From Ruminococcus albus AD2013 (lineage in GTDB: Bacteria; Bacillota; Clostridia; Oscillospirales; Ruminococcaceae): a DNA stretch of 64,000 bases. Positions 46,691 through 54,623 of this stretch are shown here, in pieces. The stretch is taken from NCBI RefSeq assembly GCF_000526775.1, contig NZ_JAGS01000001.1, forward strand, positions 3,596,001-3,660,000, given 5' to 3'. Position 1 is the stretch's first letter. Each line of letters starts with the position of its first letter. A model generated the notes under the pieces. It made no database searches, was not told the DNA's origin, and saw only the letters and a list, made by a program, of their open reading frames with translations. The translations under genes and the position numbers were made by a program.

Positions 46691-46712
46691 CGTTATCTGT
46701 ATGACTGACGGA

Positions 46713-47003
46713 TCAGCTGTTGTATTTCATGTATTGCAAGAGTATGTGTACCATACCAACGAGAGCGTAGATACCTACTACCACACCGATGAATCTGAAC
46801 AGCCACCAGATGAAAGGTATCGAGCCCAGTACAACAAAGAACAGCGCACAGAAAATGAGCGCAACAAGATATATGCCGATGAAGAATATCACGCTTCTGA
46901 TATCACGTACATCGCACTTCTTGTTCTGTGGGAAAAGGTCGCTGAATTCCATATATGCAAGTTTATCACGCCATTTTTGAATAAAAGCCTTGATCGGTTC
47001 CAT
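46713..47003 (-). CDS. small multi-pass membrane protein, unknown
   Basis: A 96-residue protein. A charged N-terminal 35 residues (KAFIQKWRDKLAYMEFSDLFPQNKKCDVRD) precedes two to three hydrophobic segments (VIFFIGIYLVALIFCALFFVVLG; FIWWLFRFIGVVVGIYALVGMVHILL). I do not recognise a family. AGGGGG lies before ATG at 47003, and a strong terminator follows, so it is very likely a real single gene. Confidence 0.7.
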   Translation of the reverse strand: MEPIKAFIQKWRDKLAYMEFSDLFPQNKKCDVRDIRSVIFFIGIYLVALIFCALFFVVLGSIPFIWWLFRFIGVVVGIYALVGMVHILLQYMKYNS

Positions 47004-47146
47004 AAATATCCCCCTATTTCATAAATTCATTTAATGATATAATTATAACTCATTATAATGGTTATTTCAATATTTTCTTAATATTTTCAGCGCTTTGCAT
47101 AAATATTATTAATATATGTTGTTTGGTTTTACTTGCTGCTTGCCAA

Positions 47147-47608
47147 TCAATCTATCGGATTTTCGGCGATGTACTTATCGAGTATCTCCGATGCTGTTTC
47201 AACAAATCTTATGCAGGGACGCACTTTATAATACTGTTCCGTGCGGTGCTCGGGATTGGGGTCGCTGGTGGCTTTCAGCCCTTGCAGAAGTTCGCGGCAT
47301 ACGATAGTGCCGTGCCTCTCTTTGAATTGTTCGGCAGCCGCTTGTATGCGCTTGTAGTGGTCGGCTTTATCCTCATATCCAAAATCTTCGCCTGTGCCGT
47401 AAAGCATACCAAGCACCATGAACATCGCTGAACAGGCTCCGCAGACTTCTCTCAATCTGCCCATTCCTCCGCCGAAGCTTGAAGAAAGCTTCAGTGCTGT
47501 TTCCTTATCCATGCCTGTAACGTCTGTAAAAGCTGCGAACACCGATTGTGCGCAGTTATATCCGCCTGCAAAAAGCTCGCAGGCTTTCTTTGAATGATCT
47601 GCTGACAT
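47147..47608 (-). CDS. C_GCAxxG_C_C family protein
   Basis: A 153-residue protein of the family named after its Cys pattern: GGYNCAQSVFAAF, GGGMGRLREVCGACSAMFMVLGMLYG and later VCRELL and RPCIRFVETASEIL. The four to five conserved Cys suggest metal or redox chemistry; members are often found beside redox and electron-transfer genes. It is divergent from the NifU-like/GGGtGRT pair, sharing a 260-base gap. GGGAGG precedes the ATG at 47608. Confidence 0.88.
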   Translation of the reverse strand: MSADHSKKACELFAGGYNCAQSVFAAFTDVTGMDKETALKLSSSFGGGMGRLREVCGACSAMFMVLGMLYGTGEDFGYEDKADHYKRIQAAAEQFKERHGTIVCRELLQGLKATSDPNPEHRTEQYYKVRPCIRFVETASEILDKYIAENPID

Positions 47609-47644
47609 GATCTTATCCTCCCTGTGAAATGATCAGATATCTTA

Positions 47645-47673
47645 ATTATACACCATTTTCTTCGGATATGCAA
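47645..47673 (-). promoter_or_regulatory. promoter of the C_GCAxxG_C_C gene
   Basis: On the minus strand TTGCAT (47673-47668), 17 bp, TATAAT (47650-47645). Confidence 0.7.
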
Positions 47674-47791
47674 GTATATGTTTGACTAACTCTGCAAACA
47701 GGCTTTTTAGTATTACTGAAGCCCCTGAAACAGTGGGATACAGGGCTTTCGTAAAAAATGACAGTTAAATTAAAAATTTTTGTGAAAAGAC

Positions 47792-47820
47792 TTGAATTGT
47801 CAGAAGAAATGTAGTATTAT
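47792..47820 (+). promoter_or_regulatory. promoter of the NifU-like/GGGtGRT operon
   Basis: TTGAAT (47792-47797), 17 bp, TATTAT (47815-47820). Confidence 0.65.
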
Positions 47821-47869
47821 ATTATAGAGGCGGCATGGACTGCCAAATAACCGAAAGGAGTTATTATCA

Positions 47870-48562
47870 ATGATCTATTCGCACGAAGTTGAAACAATGT
47901 GCCCTATCGCACAGGGCGTTGCTCACGGCGCTGCTCCTATCCCTGAGGAGGCTAAGTGGGTCAAGGCAAAGGAGATAAAGGATATCTCGGGCTTTACACA
48001 CGGCATCGGCTGGTGTGCTCCCCAGCAGGGTACCTGCAAGCTCACCCTGAATGTTAAGGAGGGCGTTATACAGGAGGCTCTCGTTGAGACTATCGGCTGC
48101 TCCGGTATGACCCATTCCGCAGCTATGGCTTCCGAGATCCTTCCCGGCAGAACAATTCTGGAGGCTCTGAATACAGACCTCGTTTGTGACGCTATCAACA
48201 CCGCTATGAGAGAGCTGTTCCTGCAGATCGTTTACGGTCGTTCGCAGTCTGCATTCTCCGAGGATGGTCTGCCCATCGGTGCAGGTCTGGAGGATCTGGG
48301 TAAGGGTCTGCGTTCTCAGGTTGGTACAATGTACGGTACACTGGCTAAGGGTCCCCGTTACCTGGAGATGACCGATGGTTATGTTACTGATATCGCTCTG
48401 AATGCTGACGATGAGATCATCGGCTACAAGTTCGTAAACTTTGGCAAGATGATGGACTTCATCAAGGCAGGCGACGACGCTAACACAGCTTTTGAGAAGG
48501 CTAAGGGTCAGTACGGCAGAGTTGCTGATGCCGTTAAGTTCGTTGACCCCAGAAAGGCATAA
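47870..48562 (+). CDS. NifU/IscU-like iron-sulfur scaffold protein (GGGtGRT partner)
   Basis: A 230-residue protein with an IscU-like core: GIGWCAPQQGTCKLTLNVKEGVIQEALVETIGCSGMTHSAAMASEILPGRTILEALN. The Cys in GCSGM and those in WCAPQQGTC are candidate cluster ligands, but the third Cys region of classical IscU is not evident; the C-terminal part (VNFGKMMDFIKAGDDANTAFEKAKGQYGRVAD) is an extension. It is followed by the GGGtGRT gene after 14 bases, a pairing I recall as usual in Clostridia. Very biased codon use points to high expression. AAAGGAG precedes ATG 47870. Confidence 0.82.
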   Translation: MIYSHEVETMCPIAQGVAHGAAPIPEEAKWVKAKEIKDISGFTHGIGWCAPQQGTCKLTLNVKEGVIQEALVETIGCSGMTHSAAMASEILPGRTILEALNTDLVCDAINTAMRELFLQIVYGRSQSAFSEDGLPIGAGLEDLGKGLRSQVGTMYGTLAKGPRYLEMTDGYVTDIALNADDEIIGYKFVNFGKMMDFIKAGDDANTAFEKAKGQYGRVADAVKFVDPRKA

Positions 48563-48576
48563 GGAGGATCAGTATC

Positions 48577-49575
48577 ATGGCATTATTTGAATCTTATGAG
48601 AGAAGAGAAAAGCAGATCCTGGCTGTTATAAAGGAATACGGCATCAACTCCATCGAGGAGTGCGCTGATGTATGTAAGGCTAAGGGTCTGGACATATACA
48701 AGCTCGTTGAGGGCATCCAGCCTATCTGCTTCGAGAACGCTAAGTGGGCTTACACTGTAGGCTGCGCTATCGCTATCAAGAAGGGCTGCACAAGAGCTGC
48801 TGACGCTGCTGCTGCTATCGGCGAGGGTCTCCAGGCTTTCTGTATCCCCGGTTCTGTTGCTGACCAGCGTAAGGTTGGTCTGGGTCACGGCAACCTGGGC
48901 AAGATGCTGCTGGAAGAGGATACCGAGTGCTTCGCATTCCTGGCAGGTCACGAGTCTTTCGCTGCTGCTGAGGGCGCTATCGGTATAGCTGAGAAGGCTA
49001 ACAAGGTTAGACAGAAGCCTCTGAGAGTTATCCTGAACGGTCTTGGCAAGGACGCTGCACAGATCATCGCTCGTATCAACGGCTTTACTTATGTTGAGAC
49101 CGAGATGGATTATCACACCGGCGAGGTTAAGGAAGTATTCCGCAAGGCTTACTCCGAGGGTCTGAGAGCTAAGGTTAACTGCTACGGTGCTAACGATGTT
49201 ACCGAAGGCGTTGCTATCATGTGGAAGGAGAACGTTGACGTTTCCATCACAGGTAACTCCACCAATCCTACCAGATTCCAGCACCCTGTTGCAGGTACTT
49301 ACAAGAAGGAAAGAACAGATGCAGGCAAGAAGTACTTCTCTGTTGCTTCCGGCGGCGGTACCGGCAGAACTCTGCACCCCGACAACATGGCAGCAGGCCC
49401 TGCTTCCTATGGTATGACTGATACTATGGGTCGTATGCACTCTGACGCTCAGTTCGCAGGTTCTTCTTCTGTTCCTGCACACGTTGAGATGATGGGTCTC
49501 ATCGGCATGGGCAACAACCCCATGGTCGGTGCAACAGTTGCTTGCGCAGTTGCTGTTGAAGAGGCTATGAAGTAA
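48577..49575 (+). CDS. GGGtGRT protein
   Basis: A 332-residue protein of the family named for the motif seen here as SVASGGGTGRTLHPDNMAAGPASYGMTDTMGRMHSDAQFAG. Other notable stretches are CTRAADAAAAIGEGLQAFCIPGSVADQRKVGLGHGNLGKMLLEEDTECFAFLAGHESFAAAEG and TGNSTNPTRFQHPVAGTYKKE. Its biochemical function is not known to me; the constant neighbour is an IscU-like protein, suggesting an iron-sulfur or related redox role. GGAGG lies 8-9 bases before ATG 48577, and the extreme codon bias matches ilvC. The last 24 bases before its stop recur, inverted, at 62861-62884. Confidence 0.88.
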   Translation: MALFESYERREKQILAVIKEYGINSIEECADVCKAKGLDIYKLVEGIQPICFENAKWAYTVGCAIAIKKGCTRAADAAAAIGEGLQAFCIPGSVADQRKVGLGHGNLGKMLLEEDTECFAFLAGHESFAAAEGAIGIAEKANKVRQKPLRVILNGLGKDAAQIIARINGFTYVETEMDYHTGEVKEVFRKAYSEGLRAKVNCYGANDVTEGVAIMWKENVDVSITGNSTNPTRFQHPVAGTYKKERTDAGKKYFSVASGGGTGRTLHPDNMAAGPASYGMTDTMGRMHSDAQFAGSSSVPAHVEMMGLIGMGNNPMVGATVACAVAVEEAMK

Positions 49576-49600
49576 TTCACCTTTTTAATATAGTATATCA

Positions 49601-49629
49601 AACGGCCCGGGTTTTCGGGTCGTTTTTTT
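49601..49629 (+). terminator. terminator after the GGGtGRT gene
   Basis: AACGGCCCG / CGGGTCGTT stem followed by T-run. Confidence 0.8.
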
Positions 49630-49656
49630 ATGCTGATCTTTCTGATGATATGATAA

Positions 49657-49688
49657 AAGGCACTTCTGTCAGTCTGACAAAAGTGCCT
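49657..49688 (-). terminator. terminator of the PII-like gene (AAGGCACTT family)
   Basis: On the minus strand AGGCACTTTTGTC / GACAGAAGTGCCT, then TTTT. Third member of the hairpin family also found after ilvC and the N-dockerin gene. Confidence 0.8.
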
Positions 49689-49704
49689 GATTTTATTTTG
49701 TATA

Positions 49705-50043
49705 TCAGTTGATGCCTTCGGCAAAGGTAACGGGTACTGCAAAGAGTACGCCTGCGTTGGGCTTGGTAAGATCGCCTGTTACGCTGTGTATAGCGTCTCT
49801 GGCTGCTTCGATCTGGTCGTCGTGAACGGCCACAAAGATAGTCTTGCCCTTCTGCTCGGGGTCTTCACCCTTGAGCATTGCCCTTAGAACGCCTATCATC
49901 GGCAGATTATCCATATCCGATATAGACTTTGCCATTCCTACGCTGTCAATGCAGGTGCCCCCTTTTATACCTGCTGCCGCAAGGGCATGCATTATCTCGT
50001 CCACCAGTTCCACTCTCTTAATGACTACAAATATAAGCTGCAT
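49705..50043 (-). CDS. PII-like small regulatory protein
   Basis: A 112-residue protein with the ferredoxin-like PII plan: MQLIFVVIKRVELVDEIMHALAAAGIKGGTCIDSVGMAKS (first strand and helix), a T-loop-like stretch with Asp and Lys, then KTIFVAVHDDQIEAARDAIHSVTGDL (second repeat) and a C-terminal GVLFAVPVTFAEG. Classical GlnB signatures are absent, so the ligand and partner are unknown. It lies 40 bases downstream of prmA on the same strand. The frame is open to a GTG at 50052, but the AAAGGAAG fits ATG 50043 better. Confidence 0.7.
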   Translation of the reverse strand: MQLIFVVIKRVELVDEIMHALAAAGIKGGTCIDSVGMAKSISDMDNLPMIGVLRAMLKGEDPEQKGKTIFVAVHDDQIEAARDAIHSVTGDLTKPNAGVLFAVPVTFAEGIN

Positions 50044-50083
50044 TTTAAGCACTTCCTTTCGTTCTGCTGTATATTTTCGGGAC

Positions 50084-51052
50084 TTACGGTGCTTTGAATG
50101 AAGCTGCTACCCAGTCCTCTTTTTCTCTTATTTCGTCAAGCACAAAGCCCTGTGCTTTTATAACATCAAGAACTTCGTCCTTGCGCATATCGATTATACC
50201 CGATACTATCAGTCTGCCGCCCTGTTTCAGGAATCCTTTGAACAGTCCGCTCATACCGATGAGCACGTCTGCCACGATGTTTGCACATACCATATCGAAT
50301 CCTGTGCCGATCTCAGCCACAAGTGCGGAATCGTCGATGACATTTCCGCATATAGCGTGGTATTTTTCGGCGGGGATATTGTTCTTCTCGGCATTCTCGC
50401 CTGCTATCTTCACAGAGTTTGCGTCGATATCAATGGCGGTACATTCATCTGCACCCAGAAGAACAGCGCCTATTGAAAGTATACCGCTGCCGCAGCCCAG
50501 GTCAAGGACTCTGTCATTTTCACCCAGATACTTTTCAACAAGTTCAAGGCAAAGCTGAGTTGTGTTGTGCTGTCCTGTGCCAAAGCTTGAAGCGGGGTCG
50601 ATCTCCAGTATCTTCCTTGTCTCACCCTTGGGGATATCCTCCCAGCTTGGCTTGATAAGAAGTTTATCGCCTATCTCCAGCGGCTTGAAGTACTGCTTCC
50701 AGTTGTTAGCCCAGTCTTCTTCACGAACATTTTTCAGCTCGTATTCAAGCCTGCCGAATGCATTCTCGGTATCGCGGGTCTTCAGCGCACGGAGTTCAGC
50801 CTTGACAGCTTCAAGATAATCCAGACCCTGAGCATTTTCAGGCAGATATGCGGTAACTGTTGTCTCACAGTTTTTTAGACCCATAAGATCATCATCGATA
50901 TAATCCCAGTTTACGCTCTTATCGCTGAGAAATTCCTCGAAATCCTTTGCGTCCTTGATAACAAATCCGTTTATGCCAAGCCCGAGAAGACTGCCTGTGA
51001 CAGCTTCAATGCCCTCGGAAGTGGTATAAATATCGACTTCTACCCAATCCAT
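50084..51052 (-). CDS. prmA: ribosomal protein L11 methyltransferase
   Basis: A 322-residue SAM-dependent enzyme that methylates ribosomal protein L11. The N-terminal substrate-binding domain begins MDWVEVDIYTTSEGIEAVTGSLLGLGINGFVI, and the linker has WKQYFKPLEIGDKLLIKPSWED. The methyltransferase core has FGTGQHNTTQLCLELVEKYL, the SAM loop VLDLGCGSGILSIGAVLLGA and CANIVADVLIGM (NI-A motif). The length is normal. AAAGGGG lies before the ATG. It is read with the PII-like gene. Confidence 0.95.
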   Translation of the reverse strand: MDWVEVDIYTTSEGIEAVTGSLLGLGINGFVIKDAKDFEEFLSDKSVNWDYIDDDLMGLKNCETTVTAYLPENAQGLDYLEAVKAELRALKTRDTENAFGRLEYELKNVREEDWANNWKQYFKPLEIGDKLLIKPSWEDIPKGETRKILEIDPASSFGTGQHNTTQLCLELVEKYLGENDRVLDLGCGSGILSIGAVLLGADECTAIDIDANSVKIAGENAEKNNIPAEKYHAICGNVIDDSALVAEIGTGFDMVCANIVADVLIGMSGLFKGFLKQGGRLIVSGIIDMRKDEVLDVIKAQGFVLDEIREKEDWVAASFKAP

Positions 51053-51291
51053 ATATTAATTCCCCTTTTTTTAATTAGAAAATATTATCAAAAATCAAAA
51101 GTTATATTAATCATTATAGCATACTTTACATAATTTGTAAAGGTCTTTCATAAAAAGTTCAAAATTTTAAGAATGTTCCCAAATGACATAGTTTTATAAG
51201 TTTATCCTGCTGACAACAACGATTTTTTGAAAGGCGATATCTATAACTCTATAATGGTACATGGTACATTGATAGAATATTGCAATAAAAA
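51053..51291. other. AT-rich gap between prmA and the tRNA gene
   Basis: No gene is visible; the stretch is AT-rich and holds the T-tail of the tRNA terminator at its right end. Confidence 0.3.
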
Positions 51292-51323
51292 ATACACTGT
51301 TCAGATCACTCTGAACAGTGTAT
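51286..51323 (-). terminator. terminator of the tRNA-Met gene
   Basis: On the minus strand ATACACTGTTCAGA / TCTGAACAGTGTAT with a 4-base loop, followed by TTTTTT. Confidence 0.9.
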
Positions 51324-51327
51324 ACGA

Positions 51328-51401
<74 letters not shown>

Positions 51402-51438
51402 ATATATGATTTTGTGTTCTCTCGTTGAGTACTTGTCT

Positions 51439-51467
51439 ATTATATCATACCAAACTGCATTTGTCAA
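51439..51467 (-). promoter_or_regulatory. promoter of the tRNA-Met gene
   Basis: On the minus strand TTGACA (51467-51462), 17 bp, TATAAT (51444-51439), both consensus. Confidence 0.85.
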
Positions 51468-51948
51468 TATGGTTTTGAGAAAAAATCCAAAGTTTACTTA
51501 ATGTTAACATTTGGAAGCGCTGTAAGATTGCTGATAATAGGAGCGCACAACTGTAAATATGAGATCATTCCATCTATGCTTATACAATATGAACATAACA
51601 ATATTTGTGGTGCAAAACTTCACTGCTGATACGCGGCTTTGCAGTGTCAGAATTGTGAATAAACAACATTTCAGTAAATATTCACTGCTTTGTAGATATG
51701 TTTTGAGGAATGTTGAATGGATAGCTTTATTGAAAAAAACAACATCTGTAATTCTACTTGCTGCTCCAAAAGTGGAAAAATAAGGGAAGAGACATTTGGT
51801 TGAAAGATAGAAACAAAATTTGTTTCCTATATGTTTATAACAATGATGAATGCTTTTAATTTGTAAAATTAGTCAACTTGTGATTTAGTCAATTTGTAGA
51901 AACTATATACGTTGCTTTGGATATAACTACAAATTTAGATTAATAAGG
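51468..51948. other. AT-rich gap upstream of the prepilin gene with TAGTCAA repeats
   Basis: A 74-codon frame at 51559-51783 lacks a ribosome site and is not supported. TAGTCAA occurs at 51870-51876 and 51886-51892 within a 13-base direct repeat of period 16; two more copies flank the promoter (51949-51955 inverted, 51979-51985). They look like binding sites for a regulator of the prepilin gene. Confidence 0.4.
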
Positions 51949-51977
51949 TTGACTATTTTGTCTAAACCTGATATAAT
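51949..51977 (+). promoter_or_regulatory. promoter of the prepilin gene
   Basis: TTGACT (51949-51954), 17 bp, TATAAT (51972-51977). The -35 box is part of an inverted TAGTCAA copy. Confidence 0.75.
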
Positions 51978-52047
51978 ATAGTCAATAAATAAAGTGATGA
52001 AAATGATTTATTTGTGGTAATATGAACATGATGAAAGGAATGAGCTT

Positions 52048-52779
52048 ATGAAAAATAATAAAAAGGGATTCACTTTGGTAGAGTTAGTCATTGTTATGTG
52101 TATTATTGGTATTCTGGCGAGCCTGATCGTACCTAATGTTATAAGCTACATCAGAAAGGCAAGGGTCGCCGCTGCTGTCGCTGATACAAGAACCATAAAA
52201 GCTTCGATAGAAAGTTCTTTGACAGATGAGCTTCTGCTTAGCGGAGATGATCAGAGAGCAGCATTCAACAAGGTGCTCTACCTTGAACAGGGTAATGCAA
52301 AAGACAGAAAGTATGAGAGAGTAGGCTGTTTCACCAGTTACAGCTGGAATGTCTATAAGTCCAATGCGGGCAAATCGTCAGGCTCACAGGCAATTGACAG
52401 AGTTATAGCTGGTCAGCTCGATGCGACTTTTTCGGAATCATGGAAAACAGGTAAGCGTGTAAATCCTTTGAGCTATAATACAGATGCAAAGAATTGCGCT
52501 AAATACCTCAAGGATAATGATACGAACTTCGGACTTGTCGTTGTTTATAACACCACAGGTGAAGTGCGTATGATCCAGCTTTACAGAGCAAATATACTGG
52601 TCACATACATTAACGGCGAATACATCGTTAATCTGGATAGCAAAGCTCATTTTATCGGTACCGGCACATGGGATAAGATCTATACTGACAGCGATAAACA
52701 GTCCCCTGAAAAATTCTACAATATAAATCTTTCCAACAAACAGTTCGGAAACGATGGAAAAATGGGCGGCTGGTATTAA
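52048..52779 (+). CDS. type IV pilin-like protein (prepilin)
   Basis: A 243-residue protein with a class III signal: MKNNKKGFTLVELVIVMCIIGILASLIVPNV, where prepilin peptidase would cut after the Gly and methylate the Phe, with Glu at +5. The remaining 205 residues are a globular domain with two Cys (GCFTSYSWN; AKNCAKYL). No pilus assembly ATPase, platform or peptidase gene is nearby, so it is an orphan. R. albus is known to use type IV pilin-like proteins to adhere to cellulose, which makes adhesion the likely role. AAAGGAATG lies before ATG 52048. Confidence 0.88.
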   Translation: MKNNKKGFTLVELVIVMCIIGILASLIVPNVISYIRKARVAAAVADTRTIKASIESSLTDELLLSGDDQRAAFNKVLYLEQGNAKDRKYERVGCFTSYSWNVYKSNAGKSSGSQAIDRVIAGQLDATFSESWKTGKRVNPLSYNTDAKNCAKYLKDNDTNFGLVVVYNTTGEVRMIQLYRANILVTYINGEYIVNLDSKAHFIGTGTWDKIYTDSDKQSPEKFYNINLSNKQFGNDGKMGGWY

Positions 52780-52845
52780 GCTTGACATTAAATCTTATGA
52801 ATATGCTGCTTTAGAGATCTTACGGAAGAATTAAAACTACACAAT

Positions 52846-52882
52846 AATATAAAGCCGAGGTTCAATTATCTCGGCTTTATAT
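52846..52882 (+). terminator. terminator after the prepilin gene
   Basis: ATATAAAGCCGAG / CTCGGCTTTATAT perfect stem with a 9-11 base loop; the T-run is part of the stem. Confidence 0.7.
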
Positions 52883-53065
52883 GTTCCGATCTATGAGTGT
52901 GGCTGACTTTTTTCATCTTCAGAGTGGGAAGACGAGAACGCCTTTTAATCGATATTTAGTTTTGTCAAATAAACTAAATATTCTGAATTTAAGCTCATGA
53001 AAATCGAAACCAATTGTGCAAACATACAAATATAAAAGTTAAAATTGTGAAATTAAACCATTTAC

Positions 53066-53094
53066 TTGACAAAACACGTCAAATGCAGTATAAT
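53066..53094 (+). promoter_or_regulatory. promoter of a candidate small RNA or attenuated leader
   Basis: TTGACA (53066-53071), 17 bp, TATAAT (53089-53094). TTGAC and GTCAA form an inverted pair over the -35 box and spacer (53066-53082), operator-like. Confidence 0.7.
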
Positions 53095-53100
53095 ATGTTT

Positions 53101-53256
53101 ATAGAAAGAAACAAAAAGAATACGGAGCATCAGGGTGATGCTGATGTGGTAATTTGAAAGTTAGATCGTATCCTATTATTAATTAGCTTTCCAGAGTAAA
53201 GGTTTATAGATATTATGAAAGGGCCGGAGCCTGCATATTGCGATATGCAGGCTTTT
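53101..53256 (+). ncRNA. candidate small structured RNA
   Basis: Between a consensus promoter and a hairpin terminator (GCCTGCATAT/ATATGCAGGC, 53229-53252, then TTTT) lie about 155 bases with no gene. They contain a perfect hairpin AGCATCA-GGG-TGATGCT (53126-53142) and a wider pair GAAAGTTA/TAGCTTTC (about 53156-53192). A second terminator-like hairpin follows at 53279-53309. It could be a free RNA or an attenuated leader of the sigma-factor remnant; no known RNA family is recognised. Confidence 0.4.
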
Positions 53257-53278
53257 GTCGTGGCAAAAAATAAATTGG

Positions 53279-53309
53279 TGCTCCCGCATAATGTGGGGGC
53301 GCTTTTTGC
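53279..53309 (+). terminator. second terminator-like hairpin before the sigma remnant
   Basis: GCTCCCGCA / TGTGGGGGC stem, then GCTTTTT. Confidence 0.6.
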
Positions 53310-53370
53310 ATAATCGGAGAAGTCAGGGGAATATACTGAATTATCATATAGCAAAACGGAGGAGATACAT

Positions 53371-53754
53371 ATGATGATACAGTTGCTTGAGCTGTTCAGG
53401 CTGATATCCCACGGCGGACTATTTTTCGGTCTGCATTTAGATGGCAGGACGGTATTTCCGCCGCCGCTGAGTGCCGCAGAGGAAAGGGAATGTTTTGAGA
53501 AGATGTCCGCAGGGGACAGAGAGGCGCGGAACAGACTGATAAAGCACAATCTTCGCCTTGTGGCGCATATAATCAAGAAGTACTATGCAAATTCTTCCGA
53601 TCAGGACGACCTGATATCAATTGGAACCATAGGGCTCATCAAGGCGGTGCAGACTTTCGATCATACTAAGGGTACCCGCTTTGCGACTTACGGAAGCAGG
53701 TGTGTTGAAAATGCTACACAATCACAACGGACATTTTCTCGTCAGATGATGTAA
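53371..53754 (+). pseudogene. sigma-K/E-type sigma factor, N-terminal part only
   Basis: The first 114 residues match the N-terminal half of sporulation sigma-K: LSAAEERECFEKMSAGDREARNRLIKHNLRLVAHIIKKYYANSSDQDDLISIGTIGLIKAVQTFDHTKGTRFATYGSRCVEN. Immediately after the RCVEN motif the similarity stops, and a stop follows 13 codons later; regions 3 and 4 are absent (a full protein has about 235 residues). The break is at the same place, judged from memory, where skin elements split sigK of Bacillus subtilis and Clostridioides difficile (...RCIEN|E). The fragment keeps a core-binding region but no -35 recognition. CGGAGGAG precedes ATG 53371. Confidence 0.75.
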
Positions 53755-53759
53755 AAGAT

Positions 53760-54290
53760 GTGCCCTTCATAGGCGAGTGGCGATTTTTACGCAGAGTAAA
53801 GAGCCGAATGTATACGCTGTACTCTACCCACACAAGCGGCAAAACAGTCACCCTTTATATTCACAGCTTCAAGCCGAAAGGAATACCCGATTTTGAGCTT
53901 AATGATAATTCCACAGTCTCAGACAGGTTGAAATTTTACAGGATAAGCTGTGGGCTCATGCAAAAAGAGATAGCCGCTCAAATTGGTGTAGACCGCACCA
54001 CCTATGCCCGCTGGGAGAACAATGTGCTGTCGGCGTATCCGTTGGACAAGCTCACACTACTTGCAGAGATATTCGGGTGCAAAGTCACAGACTTGCTCGA
54101 TGAGTACAATAAGTTCCTGATAAATGGGCAGGGAAGTTATATCAGAAACTTGCAAAAAAAGAAGTCTCTCACACGATGCAGGCTAGCAGAGTTGATGTCC
54201 GTTTCTGTCGGCCGTGTCAAGGATTGGGAGAATGAGCGAAAGCGGGTCAGCATGAAGTGCTATGTGCGGTTGATGGAGATAGACAAATAA
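53760..54290 (+). CDS. tandem helix-turn-helix (XRE-type) protein
   Basis: A 176-residue protein. The first 60 residues (MYTLYSTHTSGKTVTLYIHSF) have no clear family. Two XRE-type HTH units follow: SDRLKFYRISCGLMQKEIAAQIGVDRTTYARWENN (about 57-92) and LQKKKSLTRCRLAELMSVSVGRVKDWENERKR (about 130-162). The start is uncertain: GTG 53760 has no good ribosome site, the frame stays open upstream into the end of the sigma remnant, and ATG 53808 is an alternative. It is probably the 3' part of a gene joined to the sigma remnant by the rearrangement, or a regulator of the inserted element. It overlaps the next ATG by one base. Confidence 0.6.
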   Translation: MPFIGEWRFLRRVKSRMYTLYSTHTSGKTVTLYIHSFKPKGIPDFELNDNSTVSDRLKFYRISCGLMQKEIAAQIGVDRTTYARWENNVLSAYPLDKLTLLAEIFGCKVTDLLDEYNKFLINGQGSYIRNLQKKKSLTRCRLAELMSVSVGRVKDWENERKRVSMKCYVRLMEIDK

Positions 54291-54475
54291 TGAAGATAAA
54301 CAGAGAATTACAAGACAGAGCTATTTCTAAGGAAATATCAGAAAGATTCAAGCAGTACAGGATCGCTTTGCCAATGACAAGATCAGAGCTTTTAGAAAAA
54401 TCAATGGTCTCGGTCGGAACAATAGCTCGTTTTGAAAGTGGGAATGATATAGGTCTGCTAAATGTAATAATGTGA
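54290..54475 (+). pseudogene. truncated XRE-type regulator
   Basis: A 61-residue frame with SKEISERFKQYRIALPMTRSELLEKSMVSVGTIARFESGNDIGLLNVIM, the first half of an HTH protein whose relatives usually run to about 100 residues with a C-terminal QxLNLLxPD-type segment. The stop comes just after the HTH, so it is likely shortened. ATG 54290 overlaps the TAA of the preceding gene (TAATG). This type of small HTH is often the antitoxin-like partner of a HipA-type or AbiEii-type gene; no partner follows. Confidence 0.55.
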
Positions 54476-54504
54476 TGTACTGAATTATGTGTAACAAAAA
54501 AACA

Positions 54505-54545
54505 AACAGGAAGAGAACTCGAAATGAAGTTCCTTCCTGTTTTGC
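54505..54545. terminator. terminator after the truncated HTH gene
   Basis: AAACAGGAAG / CTTCCTGTTTT stem with a long inner loop. Confidence 0.6.
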
Positions 54546-54623
54546 TTATAGCCGTATAGGTTTTTCATATTAGTATTTGGAAACATTCTTTATGAGTACC
54601 GATCTATTTGGTGGGACTTTTTG

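Noticed and set aside
51559..51783. 74-codon frame upstream of the prepilin
   Set aside because: No ribosome site and composition of AT-rich non-coding DNA.
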